From: Madurella fahalii
Taxonomy: Eukaryota; Ascomycota; Sordariomycetes; Sordariales
DNA length: 64,000 nucleotides
Assembly: GCA_029876055.1 (NCBI GenBank)
Contig: CM056875.1
Coordinates: 496,001 to 560,000 of the forward strand
Reading direction: 5' to 3'
The notes under the pieces were generated by a model. It searched no databases. It had not been told where the DNA came from and worked only from the letters and a program-made list of their open reading frames with translations. Position 1 is the first letter of the stretch. Every line of letters begins with the position of its first letter. A program made the position numbers and the translations under genes. Of this stretch, positions 1-12,059 are shown one piece after another.

Positions 1-857
1 GTACACGTCACGGGCGAGCCTGGAATATGAGTGCGTGACTGACGCTGCCTCGCACCCTTTGGCGAGCGACTGTCGAAGGGATGAGTTGAAGACGTGATCG
101 GCACATCCCTCACAAGTACCCCGCTCACTCTCTTGGTGAGCCGAGGCGGGCTCGTAGTTTGTGACGGGGCGAGGCAGTTGATAGCGAGAGAGCATGCCGG
201 CTATAAAAGATGAAAGATGAACAAGAAGAAGAAAAGGAAGTCCTTTGGTTAGCAAGTTAAAGCTGCCACGGGGACTGGACGAGAGAGGGATCATGCAGGA
301 CCAGCCGTTGCCGTCTTGCGAGCTCTTGCATGGTGGTTGGTTGGCCCTAGCCAATCGGAAATTCAGGCAGATACAGCGGCCAGTTCAGCTGGTCTGAGGC
401 GGGAAGTTACTTCTGAGAAGTGCCGACAGCCGTCAGCAAACGTCTTTTAAACGATGCTGTTTGCGATCCCGAGCCATACAAGAATCTGGCACAGGAGGCT
501 GGGGGAAGTGAATATATGACGGTGCGCTTGTCGGTTACGTGAGCATGCGTTAGATTTGCAGAGGTCGATTCTGTGGATATGCCGGAGCGAAACGGCAATT
601 TTGCGTTAAGAATCTATAATTAAAAGACATTCACCTTTCCTGTGGGCACCGGCTGTACAAGTGGCGCCTGGGCTACCGGACTGACTGTGCCGCCCCGATA
701 CAGCTCTTACACGCGACACCGCTGAGCGTTGTCGATGGGACCCATGTAAACATACTTCAGTGGTTCATCCTGAAACCCAAAACCGGGCTGCAGAAAAGCG
801 CGTCTTATAATTAATGTGCTAGATATACCTTCGGGCAGGTGGTATCTCGCATCATTC
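1..857. other. Gene-free left edge
   Basis: I see no convincing coding region here. The only open frame over 60 codons (407-598, minus) has no recognisable motif. The stretch lies 3' of the transcription factor gene and probably holds its 3' UTR. Confidence 0.5.
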
Positions 858-3281
858 TTATATAGATCGCCTTCCCCAGCCCCAACTATTCAGGGGATCG
901 TCCGGCATTAGATTAAACATGACTGTGTATTAAGTCAACAACATTTGAAAACAAGGAAAGTAAATGAATTTGGATATACCTTGACCAAAGGCGCCGAAAG
1001 CTTCATCCAGCGGCAAGTCCAGAGGCTGGATATTGGAACCGACGACGTTCGAGAGGTTAATCACTGGGTATGGCGTCACCCACCCGTTCCCGAAGCTCCC
1101 GGGGTCATAGTCTTGCTGGAGTAGCGACAGCGGTGTCTCCGAGGTGGAGGTCGACGGAGCTTGCAGAAGAGTCTCACTGCACTGGTTTTGGTTGAAATCG
1201 CTGTCCGGGGGGTTGTGCTGCCTTCCAGACGCCGGCCTCTCGGTCTCGCACGTGTTGTTGGCGATGCAGGGTGGCTCAGCCGGGGGGCGGTTTGTCCCTG
1301 GTCCCTGATAGTTTTTCCGATCGTCTTTAAAGACCATGTCGACCTCGCGGTGCAGGCTAAGCTTCAAGAGATCGCTGAGAAGCTGCTCGGCGTGGCGTGC
1401 AATTTGGCTGCGCGGGCTGAGCGCCTTGGCCGCCCGGATAATCCGAAATACCCCAGCTTTCGCTTCCTGGGCGGTGTTGCTGTATGGGTGGCTGGTTGGG
1501 GGGATACAAAGTATGACTCCAGCGGTGAAAAGGTGGACGAATATGAAGCCCAAACAAAACTCGTGCTCGAACTGCATCACCGGTGTCTGGGATATGCGAA
1601 GCGCAGCTTTGACCGAGACATCAAAAGATTTCGAGATTAGGTCTACGGAACTCTTGGATATTCCTTGGCGGTATGCTGATGACAACCTGAGTTCTAGTAG
1701 CGGCCGATGTGCGAGTATGATGGCGGCATCGTAGGTGATTTGCAGCAACCACGCCTGCAGCTTGAGGCGCAGCAGCGGAGAGCCCGAGGCCTTTCCGTCA
1801 TCCTCAAAGAGTTCCTGGAACGTTAATCCTTGTGGACTATCATCGTCCGCCACGTCGCCGCCGTCGAGGGGTGGCGGAAGCGTTTTCCGCCACTCCGCCA
1901 GCTGTGCATCGACCCGTTGTACGGCATCTATCAGGGATCGCAGGTCCTCCGCCGTCATTGGATTGTTTAATTGCAGTAGCCTGAAGGTGGAGATGGTCTT
2001 TCTAATGATCTCGTACAATTTGTACTTGAGCCAGTGGAAAGTCAGAGCGGAAACTGCACCACCACCAACCCCGTTCTGTATTCCGTGCTCACCGGAGGGA
2101 ACATTGATGGCGGTATCATCCATGTCCGCAAGCGGCAGCAAGTTGGAGAAGGCCGGGTCCAGCGAGGCGGGTCTCCCATAGATTTGTGAGGCAAATGTGT
2201 CGGCAACAGTGACGTGGTTCCAGCAACGGCGGCGAATCTGCGTCGAGATCTGATCGTCCGAGTCCAGCTCGCAATGCAATGCCAGAGCGTAGGAGCTTCT
2301 GACCGACATACCAATCATGGCCCAGGCCAGGCTCGGCGAACCATGAAATATGTAGAATGCGCCGAGGAGCACAGTCACCTGGACAGTCTCGATGCAGCTG
2401 TCGTCGAGTAGGTCCAGGAGATGCATCCGCACCTCTCCGATCATCTGGTTCACCAGCAGCTGCGGGTCAGGCGAGACCGAGGCGAGAAACTGCTGGCCCT
2501 GCGGCGAGGTATTTTGGATCGCGCACTTCAGGCCGAGAGCGGCTACAGTCAGGGTGACCAGGATCTTGCTCATGTCTTCCCGCCGCCAAGCTGACGCCGA
2601 TAGGATATCCCGTGCCTGATTCATGAAGGATGGTTTGTGGAAGATCCAGATGAACCAATGCAACCTGTCAAAGTACACGTCGATCAATTTCTCCATCACG
2701 GACGGAGCCGGCATTTGCATGGTTTGCAATTCCCATGTTGGGCCGCTCGGTGAGCCTGACGAGGCGTCCCCCGGAATTGTGGAACTTTTCGTAGGAGCGT
2801 GCGTCCCGAGGTTCTCGTACATATTCATGGCGAGAGATATGGTGGACCTGTTGGCGCCGAATTGCTGGGTCTCGATCGAGCCGGTGATCCGCCGGACCAA
2901 CGGAGAGGCCCGCTTCGGCCGTGTCTGGGCCGAGCCGACCGATCTTCTCGCTGCTTCCGGCCTGGCAGAGGTAGTCCGGAGCCGCCGGGCCATCCTAACG
3001 TTGTCGTCGCCGTCATCGCCGGGGGCGTTGCTTCCCATGCGTCGTCTTGGCGTCGATCCGGGCACCAACCGGGGCTGGCATTCCATCCCGGAGCGGACAC
3101 ACATTGTACATGGCTTGGTGACATCGCACTGCACTCTCGGTTAATCTCCTCACCCTCCAGACATCAGAGAACGAGACCGCGGCCCGCGCGGCGCCCTTAC
3201 CTTCAGCTTCTGCCGGCGGCAACGTGCGCAGGCTGTGGAGACTCTGCCGAGTGGCCCGGAATTGGGGGACGTGGCGCCCAT
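858..3281 (-). CDS. Zn(II)2Cys6 fungal transcription factor with fungal_trans (MHR) domain
   Basis: Nuclear DNA-binding regulator. Spliced model: 3281-3201, 3128-980, 922-858 (introns 72 and 57 nt), 764 aa. The start at 3281 is the first ATG after an in-frame TAG. The zinc cluster is split by intron 1: exon 1 ends with CARCRRQKLK and exon 2 opens with CDVTKPCTMC, giving the six-cysteine C-x2-C-x6-C-x5-C-x2-C-x6-C pattern. A basic linker (RRRM, RMARRLR) follows. The middle homology region starts near residue 175 (LIDVYFDRLHWFIWIFHKPSF) and runs to about residue 600. The last intron is inferred from a CAAG|GTATAT donor and a CACAG acceptor; without it the protein would end at 930 with an unrelated tail. 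It is divergent from the MFS gene at 4711, so control of that transporter is the simplest inference. Target and inducer are unknown. Confidence 0.9.
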
Positions 3282-4710
3282 CTCAGTGGCATCTATCTAA
3301 TCTTTACGGTGGAAGTATGAATATTTGCGGTGGAACTTGGGAGAACCACAAATCCACCGGATGTGAGGATTGCATGTCTCGGCATTTCAATCAACCGGAT
3401 GCTGGGTCCGGCAAATGGCCGTTACGTTGAACTAGGTTCCCCGCAGTTCCCACCCCTTCACCTCCTTTCCCAACCAACCTTTTTGGGCTCTTTGGGGACA
3501 TTGGCCTGCGTAAGGTACTTGGCGCCGCTTGGCCGGATGTCGGGCGCTTCCGGTGGAAGCTCTCTACCAAAGATATTGTACAGTACATTCCATGTTGCAA
3601 GTGAGGGGACATGAAGATATTCGACCATTTTCGTCATACCGTGGAAGAAAACAGTGGATAATATTGTAACATGAGTATTTGCTTAATCCCCTATGCAGCC
3701 ATGCTCAATGCACAGTTGCTCCTAGGTCTTCAGCGAGTACGGCTCGTATTGTGCATTGGTAACGGGTCCCGTCCCATTCCAAGAAACTAAAGAAATTGTC
3801 CATCGAACAGTTCCCACATCCCCTCAACCTGTTCGTCCAACACAGAGGATCCTTCTCCTCTACAACCCAACGCACTGGTTCCATCTCTCGCTCAACGACG
3901 GTAGACCCTCGAAATCGGAGAGCACCTTGTATACTCACCCCTGGATACAGACATCCCTTGAGATATCGTCAATGCCGAGCTTACCTGGAAGCCCAGCAAC
4001 AAGCCACTCGATCTGTCGCCCAGTCTGGGGGGCGTCGTATCCGCTGTCGCTAACACTGACGAATAAAGGCTGCCCACAATCTTCACATTTCCGAGCTCAA
4101 ATCTATCGTGAAAAGGAAAAATGGATAGTGATATACCGTTCGCGATGTCAGCATCACTAGTACAGGCTGTGAACCCACGAAGGACGTTGGAAAGCTATAT
4201 TTTAAGCAAATTGGAAGGCGAAGGAGCGGATGGTAGCACATTACACGACGGCGTAAAGAAAAAAACCTCATCAATTTCAACACTGTTAGACATGTATGTC
4301 TTCCCACCTAAGTCCACAACGCAGTCCAGAGAGCGTCGGGTGTATTTCCCCTTGCCGGCCCAATCTGACCGGAAGAGCCCCGCTTCCGGTGGAACTTTAC
4401 GAGAATACAACCATTAAGGTACTGAATCTGGACCAATAAACCAGGGTTATTACCAAATCTCCGGTGGCTTCTTTCCAGGTTCTTTGCAACCTCAACCTTC
4501 CCCCCGCAAGTTCCCCCGCATGCTCCGGACTGGGCGCCTGGGTGACTGACGTTGCCGAGACCTCCACACAATGTGCGGCCGGGTAGACGACGTCCAGTAC
4601 AAAACGGGCTCACCTTCGGTGGAGATACCGACGGGAACCTTTCGAGTGACTGAATACCATCCGCTGAAACACTCATAAAGTAAAGTACCTTGGTTGTTCT
4701 TGTTTCAAAC
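3282..4710. promoter_or_regulatory. Divergent promoter region with repeated CGGTGGA sites
   Basis: This 1.4-kb gap separates the regulator (minus) from the MFS permease (plus). Exact CGGTGGA, or its complement TCCACCG, occurs at 3307, 3328, 3353 (complement), 3551, 4387 and 4617, with a one-mismatch copy CGGTGGC at 4462. The flanks are similar, roughly TTCCGGTGGAA. CGG is the half-site of Zn2Cys6 proteins, so these are candidate operators for the adjacent regulator. The binding role is inference. Confidence 0.55.
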
Positions 4711-6692
4711 ATGTCGGACGCTATGAGCCCAGCCATGGCGGACCTGACCACCATGTCGAACACGGACGAGAAACTGACGTCGTCCAACGACGACGGCATC
4801 CCGCCTGACGTTGCTGCACTGATGGAGGAATTTTCTGGGGCTAAGTACAACAGGCTCATGCGCAAGATGGACATGCATCTTATTCCCATCGTGAGTTTGC
4901 CCAGCTGCACCCAGGTTATCCGCGCCCCGCGGGAGATGCTGAGATTATCCTCCTTCTCGCAGATTGCTCTATTGTACCTTCTCGCGTACCTGGACAGGTA
5001 AGTTGTGATTCTCATTAGCCACCAAGGTAATTACTGAGTCTCGAATGGCTAAAACGTCAACAAGGGGCAACATCGGCAATGCACGCCTCGCTGATCTCGA
5101 AAAAGATCTAAACATGACCGGCGATCAATACAACGTGGCCCTTACAATCTTCTTCGTTTCCTACATCGTCTTCGAGGTTCCGGCGAATATGGCCTTGAAA
5201 TATTTCTCTTTCCGCATTTGGAGTAAGTACAGCTATCTCCTGGCCTAGAAGAAATCCCCGCTGATTCTGTAGTCCCTGCAATCACCATCTCATGGGGAAT
5301 TGTGATGACATTGATGGGTGTCGTTCACAATTACGAAGGGCTCCTTGCCGCGAGATTCTTCCTCGGAGTCCCCGAAGCAGGCATCTTCCCCGCTTGTGCA
5401 TACTACATCACCAGCTGGTACACAAGACATGAAGCCATGTACAGGACGGCCTTGTTCTATGCCACGGCGTCTCTGGCGTAAGTTAGATATATAAATAAGA
5501 AGTCTCGTATCGTTCTAACCGGTATTGATTTAGGGGCGCATTCTCCGGCTTGCTCGCCTACGCCATCACATTGATGGACGGGGTCGGCGGACTTGGCGGC
5601 TGGCAATGGATATTCATACTCGAAGGTATCGTCACAGTTGTCGGTGGTGTAGTTGCCGTCTTCACCATCTACAACGGACCGGATTCTGTGTCGTGGTTGA
5701 CGGACGAGGAGAAACGCTATCTCAAGGTGAAGCTGGCGTATGATGGCAACAGATCTGGTATGGGAGCGGTGGAGGATGGATCCAAGCGGAAGTACATCAA
5801 AGACGCGTTCCTGGACTGGCAGGTGAGTATATATGTTTCCTCCATCTTGTGCTTGAGAGTGCCGACAATATGTGTAGGTGTACCTCAGCGTCATTATTTA
5901 CTTGGGCATCTCCGTGTCGACTTACGGGCTTGTCTTTGGTCTGCCGACGATCATCTCGACACTTGTAAGTTTACTTCTAACCTATACAGAAAAACTTTCT
6001 AATTGACCTTTTCCCTCTTCTGCTTCTATACAGGGATACACGGAGCGAGAGGCCCAGCTCATGACCATCCCACCCTATGTGACGGCTTGCATTCTCACGA
6101 TCGCGGTTGCTCATTTCTCGGACAAGCTCAAGCGGCGCGGCTATTTCGTCCTAGGCTTTATGGTACTGTCCCTGGTCGGCTTCGTTATGGCAATCACCAC
6201 TTCCGACAGTGTCAGTCTTGCGAAGGTAACCTATGCTGGCTGTTTTCTTGCCTGCTGTGGATTCTTTCCCGCCTTCCCGGGCGTTATTTCATGGCTTGCA
6301 AACAACCTCGCTGGACCATACAAGCGGGCTATTGCCATGTCTCTGCAAATATGTAAGTTGAAGACCTCATCCTGAATTTATGGAGGATATGGTAACTAAA
6401 TCGGTTTTTTTTCCCAACAGCCCTCGGCAATACGGGCGGACTTATCGGTTCAAATATCTATCTCGCAAGGGAGAAGCCACATTACCGTTTAGGTTATGGT
6501 CTCTCAATTCTCTTCATTGGGCTCGGAATCATTGCTGCTACAGCTATGCTTTTCATTCTTCGGGCTATCAACAAGAAGCGCGAGCGGTATGTTGCGGAGA
6601 ATGGTGGGCCAGAGGGAGTCGTTGACAAACATGGAGATGTGGCGCTTGCGGAGATGGGGGATAGGAGCCCGTTGTTTAGATACACGTTGTAA
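4711..6692 (+). CDS. MFS permease, anion:cation symporter (Tna1/Dal5-like) family
   Basis: Plasma-membrane 12-TM transporter for a small organic anion (nicotinate, allantoate, pantothenate or similar; substrate not predictable). Eight exons: 4711-4890, 4963-4997, 5065-5222, 5273-5477, 5534-5822, 5878-5964, 6034-6352, 6421-6692; 514 aa. All introns are GT..AG and all phases agree. Family signs are the short acidic N-terminus followed by KMDMHLIPI, then LLYLLAYLDR, the loop-2 region RFFLGVPEAGIFPACAYY with the following SWY, GGWQWIFILEG in TM6, WLTDEEK in the central loop, and the TM7-12 half beginning DWQVYLSV. Dal5/Tna1-type proteins are about 480-530 aa, so the length fits. The start at 4711 gives the usual short cytosolic tail. 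It faces the Zn2Cys6 regulator across a shared promoter. Confidence 0.93.
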
Positions 6693-7402
6693 TCAGTGGC
6701 GTATCCTCCAAACTGCCAACCAACCTAAAACTCTCGCCATCGCAACTCCAGCTACTCTACTCCAGACTCTTTTATCAGATTCCGGTGATTGGGAGAATCG
6801 ATTTACAACTCTACTTTGATCTGCACGGGACATGGCACATTTCTCGAAGCCGGATGGGAATGGAAGGCGTCCAGCCGTTATCGCTTCCTCCAATACGCCA
6901 TGTCTTTAGCAGTGATACCTGAATCCTGAGGAGAGGGGTCCAAGGATTAGTTACTGTACATTAGATTGGGAGGAGCATTGGTCATATGCTAGCCGGAGCT
7001 CCTTGCCCTGCGGCCCGGATAGCTGATCGAGGGCAGGCTCGGTCATCCCCCAACCAAGAACAACCATCATCAATATATTCAATTTAACTACACCTTAAGT
7101 ATGCAGCTCCTGTATCAACTAGTAGCGAGTCTTTGTATTAGGACGAAATGTAAACCTTTCCTTGAAAGATGATCATCGGGTCAACGCTCTAACCGGTTGC
7201 ATGGATACACTCCATAACACTTGTCTACTCTCGAATTGCAAAGTAGAATAACAACAGGCCGATTCCGTCGGTCGGACCGAGTCAATACTTTAGCCATGTT
7301 TGCAATACCAATTTGGAAGCCGGTTCCGTCAAGGTTGTAATTACCTTAGATATCGCTACCGAGAATCCTGTATTCGGGAATAGTCCTTTGCATTCGTACA
7401 AA
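6693..7402. other. Gene-free stretch after the MFS gene
   Basis: No coding signal is recognised. It lies between the transporter stop and the Pogo-like remnant and probably contains the transporter 3' UTR. Confidence 0.4.
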
Positions 7403-7744
7403 CTATAACAATTTCTGCTCTAAGTCTTCGGACAAGGCTCGTTGATAGTCGTATTTTCTAGAATACCTCATCTTCAGTTCAGGGTATCGATTAAGAAGCC
7501 GCCAAACCCAATTGGCACCGACAGTTGTTGCAGGGACCGGGTCCGACGCAACAGACGCGTGGAGTAAAATCGGGTTTCCACGTTCGCTGATAAGAAGATC
7601 GGCTATCCATCGTATATAGCCAATCGTTGGCGACGTACCACAGTTGTCCATTGACTCGATCCACGTTGCAGAAGCCAAAGTTGAACTACATGGATTCTTG
7701 GGAGCCGTCAGCTGAATTGAAATGTACAGAGATTTTAACGGCAA
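7403..7744 (-). mobile_element. Pogo/Fot1-type transposase fragment (CENP-B-like HTH)
   Basis: About 110 codons with the C-terminal half of a CENP-B/Tc5-type DNA-binding domain: IRWIADLLISERGNP, then GANWVWRLLNRYPEL and MRYSRKYDYQRA. The same signature (NFVKRQPEL, RRYDY) ends the N-terminal part of the longer Pogo element at 22.9 kb. The DDE catalytic domain is missing on both sides, so this is a truncated, inactive copy. I see no terminal inverted repeats. Confidence 0.75.
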
Positions 7745-8700
7745 GTCAACTTCAATGTATGGTTTGGTGTAATTTCTCTGGGTCCTGGTTGATTGGGAGG
7801 CGTTGTGGAAGGGGTGGTCGGCGGTGTGGTCGGAGAGATAGACGATCCGGGATTCTAGAGCGTCAATAGACCGGGGCGGTAAGGCAGGCGGTTGTAGTCT
7901 CCGCCGGAGTTGGGGTCTCTGGCCTGGTAGAGAAGCTCTACGTTGCAGGGGTCGACACGGAATATGTCACCGTGGCTAATGTCGCTGGTCCAGGTCGCGC
8001 TGATGTTCGCGCTGCTGGCGAAGGGGTTGCTCTCGGTAGCGGCTTGCGGTGTCTACGAGCCGCCTATTCGGGCCTTCCAGTGGCCTAAATGGCCGCGTGT
8101 TACGAACTTCTGAGCGTGCCATTCCGACGAATGAATATAAGCCGCTTATAGAACGGTGGGAAGTGGTGTCTGTGCTGAATGCAGTGAACGGCTATGTTAA
8201 GCTATTCCACCCCTCCGCCCTCCTCCACCCCTCCGCCCTCCTCCACCCCTCCTCCCCCTTCTTTTTTCTATTTGGTGGGTAAGTGGATTGGGCATCCTCC
8301 CCGGGGTGGGGTGGGGATATGTACATACACCTCCACCGGTGTCACAAACCAAACAGATGCTGATTAGCCGCACCAATCAGCTCGGTGATAGTGACCTTCA
8401 AATGACTAGAATGTGGGCTCTATGGCCAAGCTAGCACCTTGGTTTGTTACCTCGGTAGAGGTGTAGTCAAACTTATCCCCTGCTATCCGTATGGAAATTT
8501 TGCTTCCGAACTGAGAGGTGACATGTCAGTGATCCTGCTCATGGACATATGCACAGCCAAGCTCCCAGCCGATGCCACGGATGCAATGTATAGATAACCG
8601 TAGAAGATGGGACCACTTCCTTTAGCAGCCCTTTCAGACATGATTTTCTTGGGATAACCCGTATCCAAACAAAACAAGACAACAGCGCACCTTGCATCCT
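7745..8700. other. Gene-free stretch with a short tandem repeat
   Basis: I recognise no gene. A pyrimidine-rich tandem array lies at about 8207-8262: a 17-base unit (CCACCCCTCCGCCCTCC and variants) occurs about three times. A purine-rich G tract follows at about 8301-8315. Confidence 0.5.
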
Positions 8701-8714
8701 TTCGGATTAGTCCA

Positions 8715-9770
8715 ACATAGTGTTCTCGAAGCTATCGTCGCTCTACTCCTCTCGTTCGGCTCCCAAGTAGCCCTCGGCTACCAAGCCGTCTGGGTCTAGT
8801 GTTAGTAGTCGTCTATCCCCATCGATTCCGAGGTTCTGCTAACCTGCATCTTCACAGGCGGTGGTCAAGGATGGACTGGCGGCACGACCTGTGTCTCAGG
8901 CGTCCAGAACCAGTGGTACTCCCAGTGTCTCCCGGGCAACTGCAACCCCTCCCCTAGCGGAAGCCCGACGATCACGACGCCTGCTCCTTCGACGCATTCT
9001 CCGTTCTCGGGGGAACCAAGTCATCGAGATACGGCAAGAACCTTCGCGCCTCGGGAACTAGGTCCGTCAACATGAACGGCAAGAACTGACGGTACATCAT
9101 CCGTGTGCCCAATGGCTACGACCGTAAGGCTTATAAGCTTATCTTTGACTTCCACTGGCGAGGCGGCAGCATGAACGACGTCGCCAGCGGCGGCACCGAT
9201 AGTGAGGCCTAGGCATAGTACGGCATGCAGCGCGTCGCGGCGTCGGCGAGGAAAGCACCATCCTCGTCGGTCCTAACGGGCTCAACGGCGGCTGGACAAC
9301 GCGGGCGGCGGGGATATCGCCTTTGTCGACGACATGATCGCCGACATTGCGGCCACGCTTTGCGTAGACCAGCAGCAGCGCTACGCCATAGGCTTCTCCT
9401 GGGGTTCCATGAGCTACTCCATCGCCTTCTAACGCGCCAAGGTCTTTCGCAGCGTCGCCATAACCTCCAGCGGCGTCCTCAGCCGCTGCTCCGGCGGCAG
9501 CGACCCCATCGCTTACATTGGCACCCATCCACAACGTCCTCGGCATTGGTGGCGGCCACGTCCTGCCGGACAAGTTCGTAGCCAACAATGGCTGCACCAA
9601 GATCAGCTCCCAGGAGCCTGCCGTCGTGAGTAAGGGTCACATCAAGATTGGGTATACTGGCTGAAAGGCCGGCTACCCCGGTGCTGTCTATGGGCAGGGC
9701 GAGAGCGGCGCAAATTTGTCCGTGTCTGGGGAGATTTTCTCCTTCTTCAGCAGGTTGACCTAAGTGGAGA
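8715..9770 (+). pseudogene. CBM1-feruloyl esterase (CE1 family) pseudogene
   Basis: This is the wreck of a secreted enzyme that releases ferulate from arabinoxylan. Frames still visible: a signal peptide without its ATG (AIVALLLSFGSQVALG, near 8738-8785); an intron ending at 8858; a cellulose-binding CBM1 (GGQGWTGGTTCVSG, then WYSQCLPG); a Ser/Thr/Pro linker; then the esterase. Esterase blocks are RYIIRVPNGYDR, FDFHWRGGSMNDVASGG, IAFVDDMIADI, GFSWGSMSYSIAF (nucleophile serine in G-F-S-W-G) and SGCSGGSDPIAYIG-like blocks. Lesions include TAG ending the signal exon, TGA at 9087, TAG codons near 9208, TAA near 9429 and several frame changes. It stands about 1 kb upstream of the intact CBM1-xylanase, a functionally matching neighbour. 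Confidence 0.85.
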
Positions 9771-10717
9771 AGCCGGTCACGCGGTTAGCTTCTATGCTCG
9801 ATAGGCAACTAGCTCACAGCTGTGTGTGGTGGCGGGAATGAAATACTAATCGAATTGGCTACTTGAAGCAGAAAAGCTTCCTATTGATTTAATGCGTGTG
9901 ACACGCACGTAAAACACCCCGAGCTATAAGGACATTTCGGAGTTGCTATGGTCAATAACATTCAGCTGGCACCGTCTCGTCCTAATCCAAGTTGGCCCAG
10001 TCCTCACGTATCAGTTGTACATTCCCTAGGAGATCCAAGGCACGGCTCTCTCTGTATCAGCGTGGTAATCTGTCGTGTAGACAAATGGAAAAGTTCACTC
10101 TTTAGGTTCTTACAGAACTACTGGGTAATTATCACTCCCAAGATGGCCCCGTTAGGGATGTCGAAATCCGTGGACGCCACGGCAAGTAACTGTCCCCCGA
10201 AACAGCAATACAGGACTCAGTGGCTGGATCAGGCCGGTTTCGCCACTTGACGCGATGTAGTTGACGGAACTGGGCTTTTATAAAACCCGCCATAATATGG
10301 ACAAAAGCGGTAATCAGGGACATGAGGCCGCATGTTTCTCCGCGCTTCCCATCCATCGAAGACATCGGAGAATAACTTTCCACCACGTATAAGGCAAAGC
10401 AGCCCGTCGTGCAAAGACTCTAACTTCTTGTAGCCTGGATATCTACGGAAGCCAAGCCCGTGGGTTGTTTTGTCGGTGGATCGCCCTAGACCAATTTCAT
10501 CTCGTTAAAATCTTCTCAACACGTGATAGGCGCGGCTAGGTTGTAGTGTTGAAATGGACAGAAAGGGGAACGCGCCGGCGTATTTGCTCCATTCGTATCC
10601 GGAGGGTACTCCGTTAAAGAAAACGTATAATACACAAGGCGTCCCTTCATGGTTGGCTATCTCGCCGTCCACTACTTGTCCACTTCCACATGCAGCCTTT
10701 CTTGGAGATCAACAATC
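9771..10717. promoter_or_regulatory. Upstream region of the xylanase gene
   Basis: No gene is recognised. A GGCTAG hexamer at 10534-10539, about 180 bases before the xylanase ATG, fits the GGCTAR consensus reported for XlnR-type xylanolytic activators. One hexamer is weak evidence, and its role is inference. Confidence 0.3.
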
Positions 10718-12059
10718 ATGTATACTCTTGCATTCGTGCTCGCTATCGCTCCCGCGGCTGTCCTTGCCCAATCCCCTTTGTGGGGCCAGTGTAGGTGATA
10801 ACTTTCTCCAATAATCACCACTATAAGCACTAACTACCTTTCACAATAGGCGGCGGTCAAGGCTGGACAGGTCCTACGACCTGTGTTTCTGGCGCAGTAT
10901 GCCAAAAGGGGAAGCAAGTAACTTCTCTCTCGAGTAGAAACTTGCGTTTCCCCCCGCAGGTTATTGCTAACAAGTTTTCCCAGTGATTGGTACTCCCAGT
11001 GTGTGCCCGGATCAGACAACGCTCCAGCAACCACTACTGGAAGCAGCCCTCCAGCTCCTACTGGCGGCAGCGGTGGAAGTGGCCTACACGACAAGTTCAA
11101 GGCCAAGGGGAAGCTCTACTTTGGAGCCGAGATCGACCACTACCATCTCAACAACAATCAGTTGACTACTATTGTCAAGAACAACTTTGGACAGGTCACC
11201 CATGAGAACAGTATGAAGTGGGATGCTATCGAACGTGAGCTTCTCTTCCTCTTTTCTATCCTTCTCCCGAAAAGAACCAGTAGAAGCTAACTTGTGCAAC
11301 ATAGCGAGCCGCAATCAATTCACCTTCTCAAACGCTGACGCTGTTGTCAACTTTGCTCAAGCCAACGGCAAGCTCATCCGTGGCCACACCCTACTCTGGC
11401 ACGCTCAGTTGCCGCAGTGGGTGCAGAACATCAACGACCGCAACACCTTGACTCAGGTTATCCAGAACCATGTCACCACCACGGTCACCCGTTACAAGGG
11501 TAAGATCGTCCATTGGGATGTCGTCAATGAGATCTTTGCAGAGGACGGCTCGCTTCGCGACAGCGTCTTCAGCCGTGTTCTCGGCGAGGACTTTGTCGGC
11601 ATCGCCTTTCGCGCAGCACGTGCCGCTGATCCTGCCGCCAAGCTCTACATCAACGACTACAACCTCGACATTGCCAACTACGCCAAAGTCACCAGGGGCA
11701 TGGTCGAAAAAGTCAACAAGTGGCTCTCTCAGGGCATTCCAATCGACGGCATCGGCTCCCAGGCCCACTTGGCCGCTCCCGGTGGATGGAACCCTGCCTC
11801 TGGCGTTCCCGCTGCCTTGAGGGCTCTCGCTGCGTCCAACGTCCAGGAGATTGCTATCACCGAGCTCGACATCTCTGGCGCCTCTGCCAACGATTACCTC
11901 ACTGTCATGAACGCCTGTCTCCAAATCCCAAAGTGTGTCGGTATAACCGTGTGGGGAGTTTCCGACAAGGACAGCTGGAGATCGAGTGATAACCCGCTCC
12001 TTTTTGACCGCAACTACCAGCCCAAGGCAGCATACAATGCGTTGATCAACGCATTGTAA
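10718..12059 (+). CDS. Endo-1,4-beta-xylanase, GH10, with N-terminal CBM1
   Basis: Secreted hydrolase cutting the xylan backbone. Exons 10718-10790, 10850-10913, 10984-11234 and 11305-12059; 380 aa. Order: signal peptide (MYTLAFVLAIAPAAVLAQ), CBM1 (about residues 19-55; WGQC, GGQGWTGPTTC, WYSQCVPG), a Ser/Thr/Gly/Pro linker, then the GH10 barrel from about residue 85. Visible GH10 features are NSMKWDAIE, RGHTLLWHAQLPQWV, the acid/base glutamate in WDVVNEIF and the nucleophile glutamate in ITELDISG. Intron 2 (10914-10983) sits inside the CBM1 and uses a GC donor (AA|GCAAGT); only that choice restores the NDWYSQC block. Size and order match CBM1-GH10 enzymes of ascomycetes. The gene looks intact, unlike its esterase neighbour. 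Confidence 0.96.

Noticed and set aside
858..6692. Zn2Cys6 regulator and MFS permease as part of the polyketide cluster
   Set aside because: They lie about 37 kb from the nearest cluster gene with unrelated and decayed genes between. The transporter belongs to a nutrient-uptake family rather than a typical drug/metabolite exporter.
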